The notes beneath the pieces were generated by a model. The model saw only the letters and a list, made by a program, of their open reading frames with translations, searched no databases and was not told where the DNA came from. This document shows positions 8,202-17,448 of a DNA stretch of 23,696 bases, one piece after another. The DNA comes from Allomyces macrogynus ATCC 38327. Lineage: Eukaryota; Blastocladiomycota; Blastocladiomycetes; Blastocladiales; Blastocladiaceae. Numbering within the stretch: the stretch's first letter is position 1; each line of letters opens with the position of its first letter. The stretch spans positions 338,476-362,171 of the forward strand of contig GG745369.1 in NCBI GenBank assembly GCA_000151295.1, written 5' to 3'. The position numbers and the translations under genes were made by a program.

Positions 8202-10661
8202 ATGGAATCAACGTTTAATGACCCGCACGGCCCAACCGTGACCCACGCCGCGTCTGCAGAAACCCACCAGGACGGGAAATCTTGCACGGCAGCATCTTCT
8301 GCATTATCAGCTTGCCGCCAACCTCATGCAGCACTCGATGGCCTCCCTTTTGAGCTCATGGTCAAGATTGCGCGTGGGGTTGCCACTGCGAATGCGCCCT
8401 TTTGTGATCGACATCATTTTGGCGAGTACTTGATCGTTGACAGCATCACGAGTCGCTCTCTTCTGGCTTTGCGCAGCGTGTCTCGCGCATGGTATTGCGC
8501 CGCTGACGCTGTGCTTGACTATCACCTCGACCTCGTGCTGCGCTTGTCGCCCCTTCAGGACAAGAATCGTATTCGCCGTATGGCCGTGTTTCCAGGCCGT
8601 GTAACGGGCCAATATCCGTCGTTACGACCTTTGGCTGGTCGCACGACGTGGACTCCCAGACTTGTTGTTGAAGAAGATGCAGGGGGCGGTTCGCAGATCG
8701 TGCTCAGCCATGTTGTCGCAAACACTGATCAGTGTCGTCATCTCGGCTCGTCCAGCACTGGCGCTGCGCTTGATGGCCCCAAGAAGAGCCCCACTGTCAT
8801 TCGCTTGTCCAAATTCGAAGACTCAATTGGCCCTTGGTGGATGATTGGGCCTGCCACTTTTCAGTCACTGCGCATTGCAATGACCCGCGACCAGGGCATT
8901 CTGCATGAACGTGAGACCCTCGACGCTGAAGAGCTTGAAATGTTCATGGCGCTCTTTCCTGTTCTCCTCACGCGATTTCCAAACGCCTCTGTCCTTGATT
9001 TTATTGGCCATAACCGTCCCGAGATTGTTCTTACATTGCCTGCTCCAATTGTGGCTCGCATGTTTGCAACCTTGCCCACGTCGATCCAGAGCAAACTGAC
9101 CATGCTCCGTATTGCCATTGAGAGCTTACCCGGGGAGCAGACGGGGTCAATTTCTGCCATGACGCTTCCAAACTTACGCGAACTTCATTTGGGCGATTTC
9201 TGGAGCAGCCCGCGTGATGGCCGTCCCATGCTCAACACTTGGCCCATTGTTGCGCCTGCCCTCGAGTCGTTGCGGATTTGTTCCGGGCTAGTTGGCTCGG
9301 ATTGCTTCCACGATTTCATCAACGTCGCCGCTCCAACAATTCGCTCACTTGAGATTCTCTGGCGAATCCATGTTCTGCCCCGTGATCGCGTTATGCCAGC
9401 ATCGTGGCCGCAGCTCCGCCATCTCAACGTGTCTCCAAGTGTCCTCCACTTCATGCTATTGGGTGTTCCAGCCGAGAACCGCTCGCATTATATGCCACAG
9501 CTGCGCACGCTGACATTCTCGCACCATATTGACTACGAGTTTGAAAACGTCTTGGCCCTTCTTCCGCCGCTCCCCATTTTGACTTACGCCGACTTGAGTC
9601 ATCTTGACTTGACCGCGTCATGCTTTGCCAGCTTGGCGTCTGCCGCTGGAGCCTCGCTCACCGACCTGATCCTCAACGGGAGCGACCGCCGTTACAACTC
9701 TGACATGGCCGTTTCTCTCGCGCCCATTGAGTTTCGGGAGCTCACACATCTGACTCTCGAAGGGACAGAGATTTTACCGTTCTTGGCCACGGCAGTTGAC
9801 GTGCCAGCCCTTCAGCACCTCGTCATTACTTTTACGTTCGAGAGCAAGGATGCGATCATTGGCATTCCAGCGTGGCTCTCACTTCGGTCACTGGACATTG
9901 ATCTTCGCCTCCTCGATCCATTTCCGATGATTGATGGCTCAACGCTCGATGCTCTGCCGCATTTGGAGCAGCTGAGCTTCTCCAAGGACATCCAATGGGC
10001 CAATGGTCTTGCCCCCACGCTCGCTTTCGTCTCCACGATCGAGGCACCGACTGCCACGCTGCATGCACTCGCTCGGGCTCCATCGTCCTTGGCCTGTGTC
10101 CGCAACGTCATTGTTGCCGGCGTGTCGGACGAGCACCTGGAGGACGAGGTGTTGCGTGAACTGCCAAGTGGAATCGTGCCGCTATGGAGTCTCGATGCAG
10201 GCATCGTTCACCCGCGCCTGCTGGAAACCATCACGCGCATGCCCTCATTCACCTCGCTCATTGCAAGCACTGTGTATACGGACGACCCGGTCCATGTTCT
10301 CACGCTCACATACCACGCGGCGGGACTCGGCGTGTGGGACCGAATGGCGCACCTCAGGTATAGCGAGTCGGAGAATGATCGGATTGCGGCGCGGCTGGTC
10401 GTACGGGTCGCGTCGGTTGGCCGACGCATCGACAAGGCTGTGCGTGCGATTACGGATGTGGTCGAGTGGGCGGCCGAGACGGGAGAAATGGATGTAACGC
10501 CGTTGCCGGTGGACGTGATTGTCGACGCCGAGGTTGATGCGCATGCCTGCGAGCAGCTGACGCAAATGCTCGCCAAGGTGGCCGTCGATGGGACTATTGC
10601 TCTTGGGGAAATCTCGATTGACAGGCTGATTGCAGAGCGATCTCACTCGACCTCGCAGTAA
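8202..10661 (+). CDS. F-box protein with LRR-like repeats
   Basis: One uninterrupted frame encodes 819 aa. An F-box-like domain lies at about residues 45-106: LDGLPFELMVKIARGV opens it, and LLALRSVSRAWYCAADAVL closes it after a short insertion. F-box proteins link substrates to the SKP1-cullin-1 ubiquitin ligase. The rest alternates short hydrophobic leucine-rich segments such as LPNLRELHLGDF, APALESLRICSGL, MPQLRTLTFSHH, ASLTDLILNGS, LPHLEQLSFSKD and PVDVIVDAEVD. These resemble irregular LRRs that would form the substrate-binding surface. The substrate cannot be predicted. No membrane segment or signal peptide is seen. The start ATG at 8202 (context ATCATGG) is followed by a polar leader of about 40 residues, and the stop is TAA at 10659-10661. 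A decayed direct copy lies just upstream. No intron is needed. Confidence 0.85.
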   Translation: MESTFNDPHGPTVTHAASAETHQDGKSCTAASSALSACRQPHAALDGLPFELMVKIARGVATANAPFCDRHHFGEYLIVDSITSRSLLALRSVSRAWYCAADAVLDYHLDLVLRLSPLQDKNRIRRMAVFPGRVTGQYPSLRPLAGRTTWTPRLVVEEDAGGGSQIVLSHVVANTDQCRHLGSSSTGAALDGPKKSPTVIRLSKFEDSIGPWWMIGPATFQSLRIAMTRDQGILHERETLDAEELEMFMALFPVLLTRFPNASVLDFIGHNRPEIVLTLPAPIVARMFATLPTSIQSKLTMLRIAIESLPGEQTGSISAMTLPNLRELHLGDFWSSPRDGRPMLNTWPIVAPALESLRICSGLVGSDCFHDFINVAAPTIRSLEILWRIHVLPRDRVMPASWPQLRHLNVSPSVLHFMLLGVPAENRSHYMPQLRTLTFSHHIDYEFENVLALLPPLPILTYADLSHLDLTASCFASLASAAGASLTDLILNGSDRRYNSDMAVSLAPIEFRELTHLTLEGTEILPFLATAVDVPALQHLVITFTFESKDAIIGIPAWLSLRSLDIDLRLLDPFPMIDGSTLDALPHLEQLSFSKDIQWANGLAPTLAFVSTIEAPTATLHALARAPSSLACVRNVIVAGVSDEHLEDEVLRELPSGIVPLWSLDAGIVHPRLLETITRMPSFTSLIASTVYTDDPVHVLTLTYHAAGLGVWDRMAHLRYSESENDRIAARLVVRVASVGRRIDKAVRAITDVVEWAAETGEMDVTPLPVDVIVDAEVDAHACEQLTQMLAKVAVDGTIALGEISIDRLIAERSHSTSQ

Positions 10662-11027
10662 TGAGATAATTGGTTGGTTGTTTCTTGTTGACGCTGAAGG
10701 TAAGCCGCTGACGAGTTGAAGGGCCGCCGAATGAGATCGATCACATTGCCACATTCCACTACCTTGCTTCATCTCCTTCAGTTGGTTTGCGCTCGCATTT
10801 AATGCTTCATCAGCACCAACGCTGGCAATACGGTCTTGCTCTTGCTGTGAAGCGAGATGTGAAAGACCATTTTCCTCGCAGTCCACGCCCACCAACTCCT
10901 CCCCGCAAAACAGCTATCAACGAATAAGTTTGGAAATGTGATAAACTGATCGCGCAGTTGTTACTGATCAACCGAGCGACCAAACGAGCGACCAAAGGGT
11001 GTCGACCATCAAACAGTTTCAGCAAAA
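10662..11027. other. Intergenic region between convergent F-box gene and F-box relic
   Basis: This 3' flank is shared by the + strand F-box gene and the minus-strand relic. Small open frames on both strands have no recognisable content. I see nothing else. Confidence 0.45.
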
Positions 11028-12020
11028 TTACCAAAACACGGCGACCCTCTCGCGCATTTGCAGAATCTCAAATAAGAAGTCGTCCACAATTGAGGGAAAG
11101 CAGGTCGCAAGTTCAAGAAGTGCGTCTGTGCCCTGGTCGCACAGGTCAATCAACAATTACAGTCGCTTCATTTGCCCCTGTGGCAACGCAGGAAGGAGCA
11201 CGTCGAGCTGCTCCGTGCCACAGCAGTCAAGGGATAACACCGACAACAAGGGGAGCTTGGTAATGACAGTAACAACCTCGGCCAGATCGGATGCATTCAG
11301 CTAGTACTCTGGATTCAAGTTGTTGAAATCAAGTGACTGTATCGTCACAGGCCAGTCATGGCTCACAAGCAGCCCGTCAAATGACAATGGTTCATCGGCT
11401 TCGCCATTCCCAAACTCGTCCACCATGGCCAGTGCCCTCAACTGTGGCGGGAGCCTGCTCAACACAGTTGCCGCAGCACGCTGGTCACGTTGGTCGTTGG
11501 CAAAGTGGAGCTGAAGCTCATGGACCGATGGTGGAATTTCAACTTTCGCTGCTGGATTACCGCCTTCAAACACGAGCTGTCGGCACAATGGAGGAAATTG
11601 TACACAACCGCCATGGCTTTCAATGTGGAAGAAGTCCAGCCGTGCATGTGTGATGGGCAGGAGCGACCAGTGCCGAGATGCACACACAGATTCCAGTGCC
11701 AAATCCATTCGTGGCAAACCAATGCGGTCACTGTTGCGCAACGGCAGGATCAAGTAACACTGGCCTGCGGGCCCGGTTGAGAAACGGCCGACGTCGTGTA
11801 AAGCCAACAGTACAGTGTCGGCTTCTGAGAAATGCTGTGGGCAGCGTCCAAAATGGGTGCCTGCAGTGCGGAACGCAACGCGAATGCACAGTTCGTAAAG
11901 CACAGGCGCAGCCAGTGCGAGCTCGGGCAGTGCGGTAGAGAAATTTGGCGATCCGTGTAAGAACCGGGTAAGGAAGCTGGTCGAGCGTAGGTCCGCGGCA
12001 CTGCGTCTCTTGCGGTTCGT
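11028..12020 (-). pseudogene. Decayed F-box/LRR-like gene on the minus strand
   Basis: Read on the minus strand, a typical F-box opening, LDQLPYPVLTRIAKFLYR, lies at about 11975-11920. One skipped base then leads into LPELALAAPVLYELCIRVAF and an open frame of about 200 codons with LRR-like segments (VHELQLHF, LPPQLRALAMVDEFG, WPVTIQSLDFNNLNPEY). The frame stops at TAG 11301-11303. The same frame continues with family-like sequence (LPLLSVLSLDCCGTEQLDVL) to a TAA at 11157-11159, and again (GTDALLELA) to a TAA at 11028-11030. Two in-frame stops inside LRR-like sequence plus a frame break make this a pseudogene. The 200-codon frame alone might otherwise be called a hypothetical gene. Confidence 0.6.
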
Positions 12021-12236
12021 TGGTTATTGAGCATGGTTGATGGCAAATTCGAGTTGTTCAGTTGGAAAACTGCAGTTGGTGCATCGTTGAAGGCGGAAAC
12101 GAGCAGAGCTTCTGGTTTGTCTGACGCAATGGCGTGTGATGCGTGCTCAATGCCCCAAGTGTTGGTGATCTGTTCTTTGCGTGCCCCTGTCTCCCTCTGC
12201 TCAGCGTGCTCTCCTGTCCTTTTGATCGCTGCAACA

Positions 12237-12944
12237 ATGTCCACGCCCTCCACGTTCAAGAAGACCGTCACTGAGCGCGCTCTTGCTGCGCACGCCGATG
12301 CGTGGACGCGCCTGTCCACGACCAACACGTTCATGGCCCAGCTCCGCGCCGACACGCTCCCGTCCTCCACGTTTGCGAAATGGCTCGCGCAAGATTACCT
12401 ATTTGTCACTGATTTCACCAAGTTCATGGGCCATCTCTTTGCCATGGCACCGCGCCGCGATGTCGACCTGTTGCTCTCTGGGTTTGCCGCGGTTCGCGCC
12501 GAGGTGGCCTGGTTCGAGCAGCACCTGGCCAAGACGCAACCTGGCGCGCTGCCGGGCACCGACTACGTGCGGCTGACCGATTCGAATGCGGCGAGCGCTG
12601 GTGCGGGCATGGCGTGCATTGCATTCGTGTCGTGGCTGCAGTCGCTGGAACGCGATCACGCGCCCGAGTACCGCCGGTTGCTGATCGTGTTCTGGGCCAT
12701 GGAGCACGCGTACATGTCGGCGTGGAACACGGCACGGGGCGATCCACACGTGCCTGCGCGGTACCAGGAATTTGTCGACCGCTGGACGGTGCCCGAGTTT
12801 GCTGCTTACGTGGAGGGGCTCAAGCAAGCGGTCGACACGGCGTATTCTACCGCAACCGAGCTCGACATCCAAGACGCCGTGGGCTTGGTCGGCAAGGTGG
12901 TCGAGCATGAGGAGGCGTTTTGGGCCATGGTGCTGGCTGCCTGA
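12237..12944 (+). CDS. TENA/THI-4 family protein (thiaminase-II fold)
   Basis: The predicted 235-aa protein matches the TENA/THI-4 family in length and pattern. This is an all-helical, haem-oxygenase-like fold that in bacteria, plants and fungi salvages thiamine pyrimidine (aminopyrimidine hydrolysis). Visible landmarks are FAKWLAQDYLFVTDF (about 47-60, with Asp53 at the usual substrate Asp), LLIVFWAMEHAYMSAW (about 148-163), a PARYQEFVDRW helix (about 173-183) and a C-terminal HEEAFWAMV (about 224-232) carrying the conserved acid. The Cys nucleophile of bacterial TenA would fall in the VFWAM segment and appears to be absent. The frame is open upstream to 12027, but the ATG at 12237 (context AACAATGTC) gives the family's normal N-terminus. 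No intron is needed. It is divergent from the F-box relic on its left. Confidence 0.88.
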   Translation: MSTPSTFKKTVTERALAAHADAWTRLSTTNTFMAQLRADTLPSSTFAKWLAQDYLFVTDFTKFMGHLFAMAPRRDVDLLLSGFAAVRAEVAWFEQHLAKTQPGALPGTDYVRLTDSNAASAGAGMACIAFVSWLQSLERDHAPEYRRLLIVFWAMEHAYMSAWNTARGDPHVPARYQEFVDRWTVPEFAAYVEGLKQAVDTAYSTATELDIQDAVGLVGKVVEHEEAFWAMVLAA

Positions 12945-13471
12945 GCGAGTGCTGGCGGAATGCCGTCAATCGTGTTGTTTTGTCGAACCTGTTCGTTTCA
13001 TTCATTCGCCTCGAACTCGCACAAACGTCGCCAGCGCTTTTTGATGCTAGACCAGCAACAACAAAATTTCATTGCCATTTTGGTCAGGTGCAGGCGAGGA
13101 TGCGTTCGTGCTGTGCGAATCCATTGGAGGCATGAGCATTGATCTCCAGTTGCAAAAAGTATCACTTTTGCACCAAGGATGATGAGTGAAGTGGTGCCAA
13201 AGCATCCCCACCCGTGATTGTCTCAAAACAGCATTTGACATCCAAATCGCATCGCATTATTGCACGGGCTGACCACCTCAGTTTGAAGTCCTCGATGGTG
13301 GAGCATTTCGTGCCTTCTGCCGAGCAAATTGCCAAAAAGCCTCCGCTTCAAAGCCAAGACCGAGTTGCTGTGCAGATGAAATGACGGAGAGCACAGACCT
13401 ACGTAATTCGTACATCGGATAGTCATTCTCACAAGTCCTCCGGTCCAAAGCTGCACTATCCCTCATTCCCA
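12945..13471. other. Intergenic region between convergent TENA and channel genes
   Basis: No gene is supportable. It is AT-richer than its neighbours and should hold the 3' flanks of both genes. Confidence 0.5.
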
Positions 13472-16400
13472 TCAACCCATTCCACCAGTAGCCGTCGAAG
13501 CCGTCGACCTCTCGCTCCCACGACGCGCGGAAACTAGCGACGCCGACTCCGTATCGACAGCACCACGCGTCAACGCTGTGGGCGACCCATGCCGCCCTTG
13601 CTCAAGATCCGCGCCGTGAGTGGCCGGCGACGCTGTGCGAGTACGGGTAGATAAGCTCGCGCTCGAAGCACTGCTGCTGCCTTGCCAGATGGAGCTCAGC
13701 TGCTGCCGCAATCCGAGACTGGCGTGTCGCTGCCGGCTGCTGTGACTCGAAACCGACCGGATGCGTTCCACCGCGTGCGGTGCGGATCCCGGCGACTCGA
13801 CCGTCGGCGTTGCAGCCACGGGCGGTACTGGTGGTGCCCCTTGCTCGCCGGTTTCGTCGCTGCCGCCACGAGCGGCGCCTGTCGCGGCGGCGGTCGGTGC
13901 CATGCCCTTTAGCGTGCGAAAAAGTGTCCCGCCGCCGCTGCTAAACCGCAGGCTCGCCATTGACGAGAGCATGGCCTCAGACAAGGCCAGCGGCGAAACA
14001 CCGCGGGCCATGGCCGTCTTGGCCGCGCCGAGCGCGCGGAAAAACCCCTTGCGCGACCCTGCCGACGAGATCATGCTTGCCAACGACGCGCGATTGGCCT
14101 TGTCGCGCTCTTGTGACTTTTCGAGTTCCTGCGCCTCGGCCGCCTTGCGCTTCGCGTCAGCCTCGCGCCGTTCCGCCGCAGCGCGCTGGAAGACGTCGAC
14201 CATGTCTGGGTGGTCGGCGAGGATCTGGTTGAACTCGTCCTTGCGCAAGACGCACAGGTCGGTCTCAACGACGGCCTTGGCCGTGGCGGTGCGCCGGGAC
14301 GAAGGTTCGAGGAGCGCGAGCTCGCCGAAAAACGAGGCGGGGTTGAGCGTGACAATGAGCTTGCTCTCGTCGGCCGTCAGGATGTGCACCATGCCAGACC
14401 GGATGAAATACATCTACATCAGCAATGCGTGTGTGAGCGAGGTGGGAGCAGTGCGGTAGCATGAGAGCGCGAACGAGCATACTTCCTTGCCTATCCCGAC
14501 AGAAATGCATTTGGCGGGCCCCATTAGTCACGGTGGCATGAGCACAGCAGCAGAGCGCGCACGTACCGGGATCGCCAGCCCGGCAAATGTAGAAACCGGT
14601 CTGCACCGTGATCTTGTTGATGCGATCGGCCAAGGCCACCTTGAATGACTCTTCGGCATCGTGGAACAAGGGTACGGCGTTGATCCTAGCGCTCACAGTC
14701 AGTGACGATGGGATGTTGCGGCCCGGTGATAAGCGAGATACGGACAAGTCGTAGTAGAAGGTGGAGGCCCCTCCGAGGTGGACGGCCGCTTCTTGGCGCA
14801 AGCGAGACGGGCAGGTCGCGGGACAAATTGTCGAGGTCGACGCCTTGCTTGTGGACCCACTGCAAATTGCAACCAGCGTGAGCCGCGCGAGGTGGAAGTG
14901 GGTGAGCACGGCGACAGGAACGCACCTCGAACTCCTCCTGGTCAATGATCTTCTTTTGCAGCTCGCGCGGGAACTTGTGCTTGACCATGTGCTGCCGCAT
15001 CATCGTGCGCTTGAAGTTGCGGTTTTTCGCTGTCGCGGGGGCATGATCGGCACGGTTGAGTCTTTTCTGACGCGAGTTCGGGGCAATGCTGACGATGGGA
15101 GCCAAGAGCGAACGTACCCATTTCGTCAAACTCGGCCTGATTGTCGTACGACCGCACAATGGTCGCGAGGTTGGTGATGATGAGCCCGTACATGACCGCT
15201 ACGTAGTTATTGAGGTCAGTTGTGCGGACAAGCACCCGATAAAACAATCAGGAGCACGCACACGCAAGCAGCAGCTCGCACGTCGTGTACATGATCTCCG
15301 GGATCAGCGAGACGTTTCGGGTAATGAAGAAGAACGCGCGCACTCCATCGAGGCTACAAGTGAGTCGAAGGCGTCAGTTCAAAGCCAAAGCTCGAAAGCG
15401 GCTGCAAGCAATCGTACAAATTTTGGGCATACCGCGCCGAGAAACTCGTCGGGACGTGGTTGGCGTCGACCAAGTGCTCGTTCATGTTGCGCATCGTGTG
15501 GTCGAGCCGAATATCCATGGCCCAGTACAGGCACGAATTGATGTGGCCGAGAATGAGGAGAAACGACAAGATCTTGACCAAGCGCGAAATCGGCTGCGAA
15601 ACGTTGGGAATATGCGTCTTGAGCATCCAAAGGATGGTCGGGACAACGTGCAGGATGCGCATCGAGTGCAGGAGAGCGTAGACGATGAGGGGCCAAGGAA
15701 TGTCTCTAAAGTCGGTCGGTGTGCGGGTCAGAGACAGAAAGAAGGGCCCGACACTGGGTAAATAAAAATAATCCGCACTCCTTGTAGTACATGAACCGCT
15801 TGCCCAGCAGCGAGACGCCGTTCGATAAGCTCTCGCGCGGGACCTTGGCCAGCTGGCCGTCCGAGTAAACGTAGATCGGGTTACGGCACGCCATGCTGCT
15901 CACGTCGTGGTACGCGAGCACGAGCCAATCGAGCGGAATTACGCTAATGAACCGCATCTGGTTGCGACGCTGGCTGAAGAACAGCGCCATCTTTTCGCGA
16001 CGGTCGATGACCAGGTCACCGTACTTGTCGCGGCGCGGCCGCACAAATTCCACGAGAATCGAGAGCGTCAGGGCCGCATCGAGTCCGACAAATGAGGGCG
16101 CAAGGTCAAACGTGTAGTCGCACACGAACGCGAGCAGCGGCGGGATCAGAACCAGGTAGTAGAGGCCGAGCAACCGCAAAAGCGCGTCCCACAGACACCA
16201 AAATGGCGAGTCGGGATCATGGTCTGCGGTGGACAATGCGTCGCTGCACAGAATTGCTGTGCGCATGAGCCAGTTGAACAACTTGCGCAAGAAGAAGAAA
16301 TCGAGCGGAATGGAAGGCAACTGGACGGCCGCGGATCCCGCGTCCCCGTCAGCGTCAATGCACGAGTCAAAGTCTTCGCCTGCAATTGATGCGGCCGCCG

Positions 16401-17448
16401 AGGTCTGGGAAAACCGCTTTTTCAAAGTCGTTCTGCCCTGGTGCGGCGGCCCGGGTGGCAGCGCTGGCGTGGGTCCCGCGGTCGCGACCGTGGGCGATGC
16501 CGGTTGCGAGCGCCTCGACGGTGTCGGCGAGCCTCGTTCGTGCGACAGTACCGCGGGCGATGCTGGTGCGCTCGGGACGGCGCTCTGCGATTGCGACCGT
16601 CGTGAGAGAGCAGGTGAGCGTTGCGAACCCGAGCTCATGGCCGACGAATGAATCGAGAGCGCGGTGATGGACTCGTCGGGTGGGTTGGATTGCGCGAGCG
16701 AGTACATGGACTGCGGCGACAATGCGTCCGGGTACGGATCAAGCCGCTCACCTCCAGTCGTGCAATGCAGTTGCGGCCCCGGCGCACCCTCGTGGTGCTC
16801 AGAAATTCCGCCCAGCGTGAGCCGAGATCGCGCAGACGTGGTCCGAGCGATCCCCGAGCCCTGCGCTGGTGGCAGCGACGGTGCGGCCTGGAGGGACGTG
16901 GGGAGTGCACGAGAAGGGGCTTGTCTGGCGCGAGGCAAAGTTTCAGTCTCGGATTCGGTCAAGTGCATTGGTACCATGCTGGATACCGACGAGTTGGACG
17001 CAACCGATGAAAGAGTGTGCATCGAATTGGTTGAGCTCGGCGACGGCGATCTCAGCGCGGACGAGCTGGACGTGGACGATGCAATGGACGACACAATCCG
17101 CAGCGGGGACCCGCCGTGCCGACTTGTGTTCGCCGCGTGCAAAGCGGTGTTGGAGGGAGCGACAGGCAGAGTGCTGGGTCCATGGGCGGAAACGAACGTG
17201 GTCGGTTGCACTGGCGGTACGGGCGAGGTGGAACGGATACCAGGCCCCACGGCGCCCTGATCACGTTCGGCACGGCTCATGACGAATGGCGGAGTTGCGA
17301 CATAGGAGGAAGGCTGGAGCGGCAAACTGGGATCGCCAGTGTCGCGCGCCGTGGTTACTTCGAGCGGAGCTGGCGGCGAAACTGGCGGGAGCGGTTCGGG
17401 TGGGGGAGCCATGCTGGTATCGACCAATGTCGCGCGGCAGCCGCCCAT
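13472..17448 (-). CDS. Cyclic-nucleotide-binding-domain ion channel (CNG/HCN-like), nine exons
   Basis: Hand splicing gives about 1138 aa. Exons on the minus strand are 17448-15779, 15705-15418, 15353-15262, 15198-15118, 15029-14926, 14859-14746, 14685-14567, 14490-14483 and 14413-13472. Residues 1-400 are a Ser/Pro-rich, probably disordered tail. S1 is near 416-443, S2 452-469, S3 498-513, S4 561-585, S5 599-620, pore loop 654-672 and S6 674-697. The C-linker (KFPRELQKKIIDQEEFE, WVHKQGVDLDNLSRDLPVSL) follows. The nucleotide-binding domain (about 784-905) contains GDPGKEMYFIRSG, FFGELALLE (Gly855-Glu856) and SSRRTATAKA. In this family the Arg contacts the cyclic phosphate and the Thr after it favours cGMP. 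Odd points are a pore without GYG, a weakly charged S4, and a one-base excess near 14799-14801. The start ATG at 17448 is the first after an in-frame stop; the ATG at 17412 is an alternative. Blastocladiella uses a cGMP-gated channel in zoospore phototaxis; a similar role here is inference. Confidence 0.88.
14414..14482 (-). other. Channel intron 8 (69 nt, phase 0), after the microexon
   Basis: Donor GTATGC, branch GCTGATG close to the 3' end, acceptor TGTAG. The next exon begins ATGTATTTC (Met-Tyr-Phe). Confidence 0.75.
14483..14490 (-). other. 8-nt microexon of the channel gene
   Basis: The minus-strand sequence is GCAAGGAA, flanked by an acceptor (GATAG) and a donor (GTATGC). With the G left over from the previous exon it encodes Gly-Lys-Glu. 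This produces GDP-GKE-MYFIRSG, which fits the family spacing GD-G-x-E-M-Y-F-I exactly. Skipping it leaves the two flanking exons out of phase. Confidence 0.78.
14491..14566 (-). other. Channel intron 7 (76 nt, phase 1), before the microexon
   Basis: Donor GTACGT, branch-like GTGACTAAT, acceptor GATAG. It follows CRAGDP-G and leads into the 8-nt exon at 14483-14490. Confidence 0.75.
14686..14745 (-). other. Channel intron 6 (60 nt, phase 2)
   Basis: Donor GTCCGT, branch CTGAC, acceptor GCTAG. It joins FYYD-L to INAVPLFHD, the start of the binding domain. A GTATCT donor three bases downstream would give the wrong phase. Confidence 0.8.
14860..14925 (-). other. Channel intron 5 (66 nt, phase 0)
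   Basis: Donor GTGCGT, acceptor TTGCAG. It joins DQEEFE to WVHKQGVDLD in the C-linker. Confidence 0.88.
15030..15117 (-). other. Channel intron 4 (88 nt, phase 1)
   Basis: Donor GTACGT, acceptor GACAG. It joins AEFDEM-A to KNRNFKRTMMRQ at the S6-C-linker junction. Confidence 0.85.
15199..15261 (-). other. Channel intron 3 (63 nt, phase 1)
   Basis: Donor GTGCGT, branch CTGAC, acceptor CGTAG. It joins TTCELLLA-S to VMYGLIITNLATIV within S6. A GTGTGC donor two bases earlier would break the frame. Confidence 0.82.
15354..15417 (-). other. Channel intron 2 (64 nt, phase 2)
   Basis: Donor GTACGA, branch CTGAC, acceptor TTGTAG. It joins SARYAQN-F to LDGVRAFFF inside the pore loop region. Confidence 0.85.
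15706..15778 (-). other. Channel intron 1 (73 nt, phase 2)
   Basis: Donor GTGCGG, branch CTGAC, acceptor TTTAG on the minus strand. It joins RFMYYK-E to DIPWPLIVYALL at the S3-S4 linker. Confidence 0.88.

Noticed and set aside
12027..12236. N-terminal 70-residue extension of the TENA frame
   Set aside because: It has Cys/Ser-rich, non-family sequence, and the ATG at 12237 gives the normal family N-terminus with a good context. An organelle-targeting role is not evident.
11750..12370. 206-codon minus-strand frame overlapping the TENA start
   Set aside because: It overlaps the TENA N-terminus and the F-box relic in another frame. No conserved motif is seen and it starts at a non-conserved Met.
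14414..14566. GC-AG or single 153-nt intron in the channel binding domain
   Set aside because: A single GT-AG intron leaves the phase wrong, and the GC donor has a poor context. The 8-nt microexon model fits both splice sites and the family motif.
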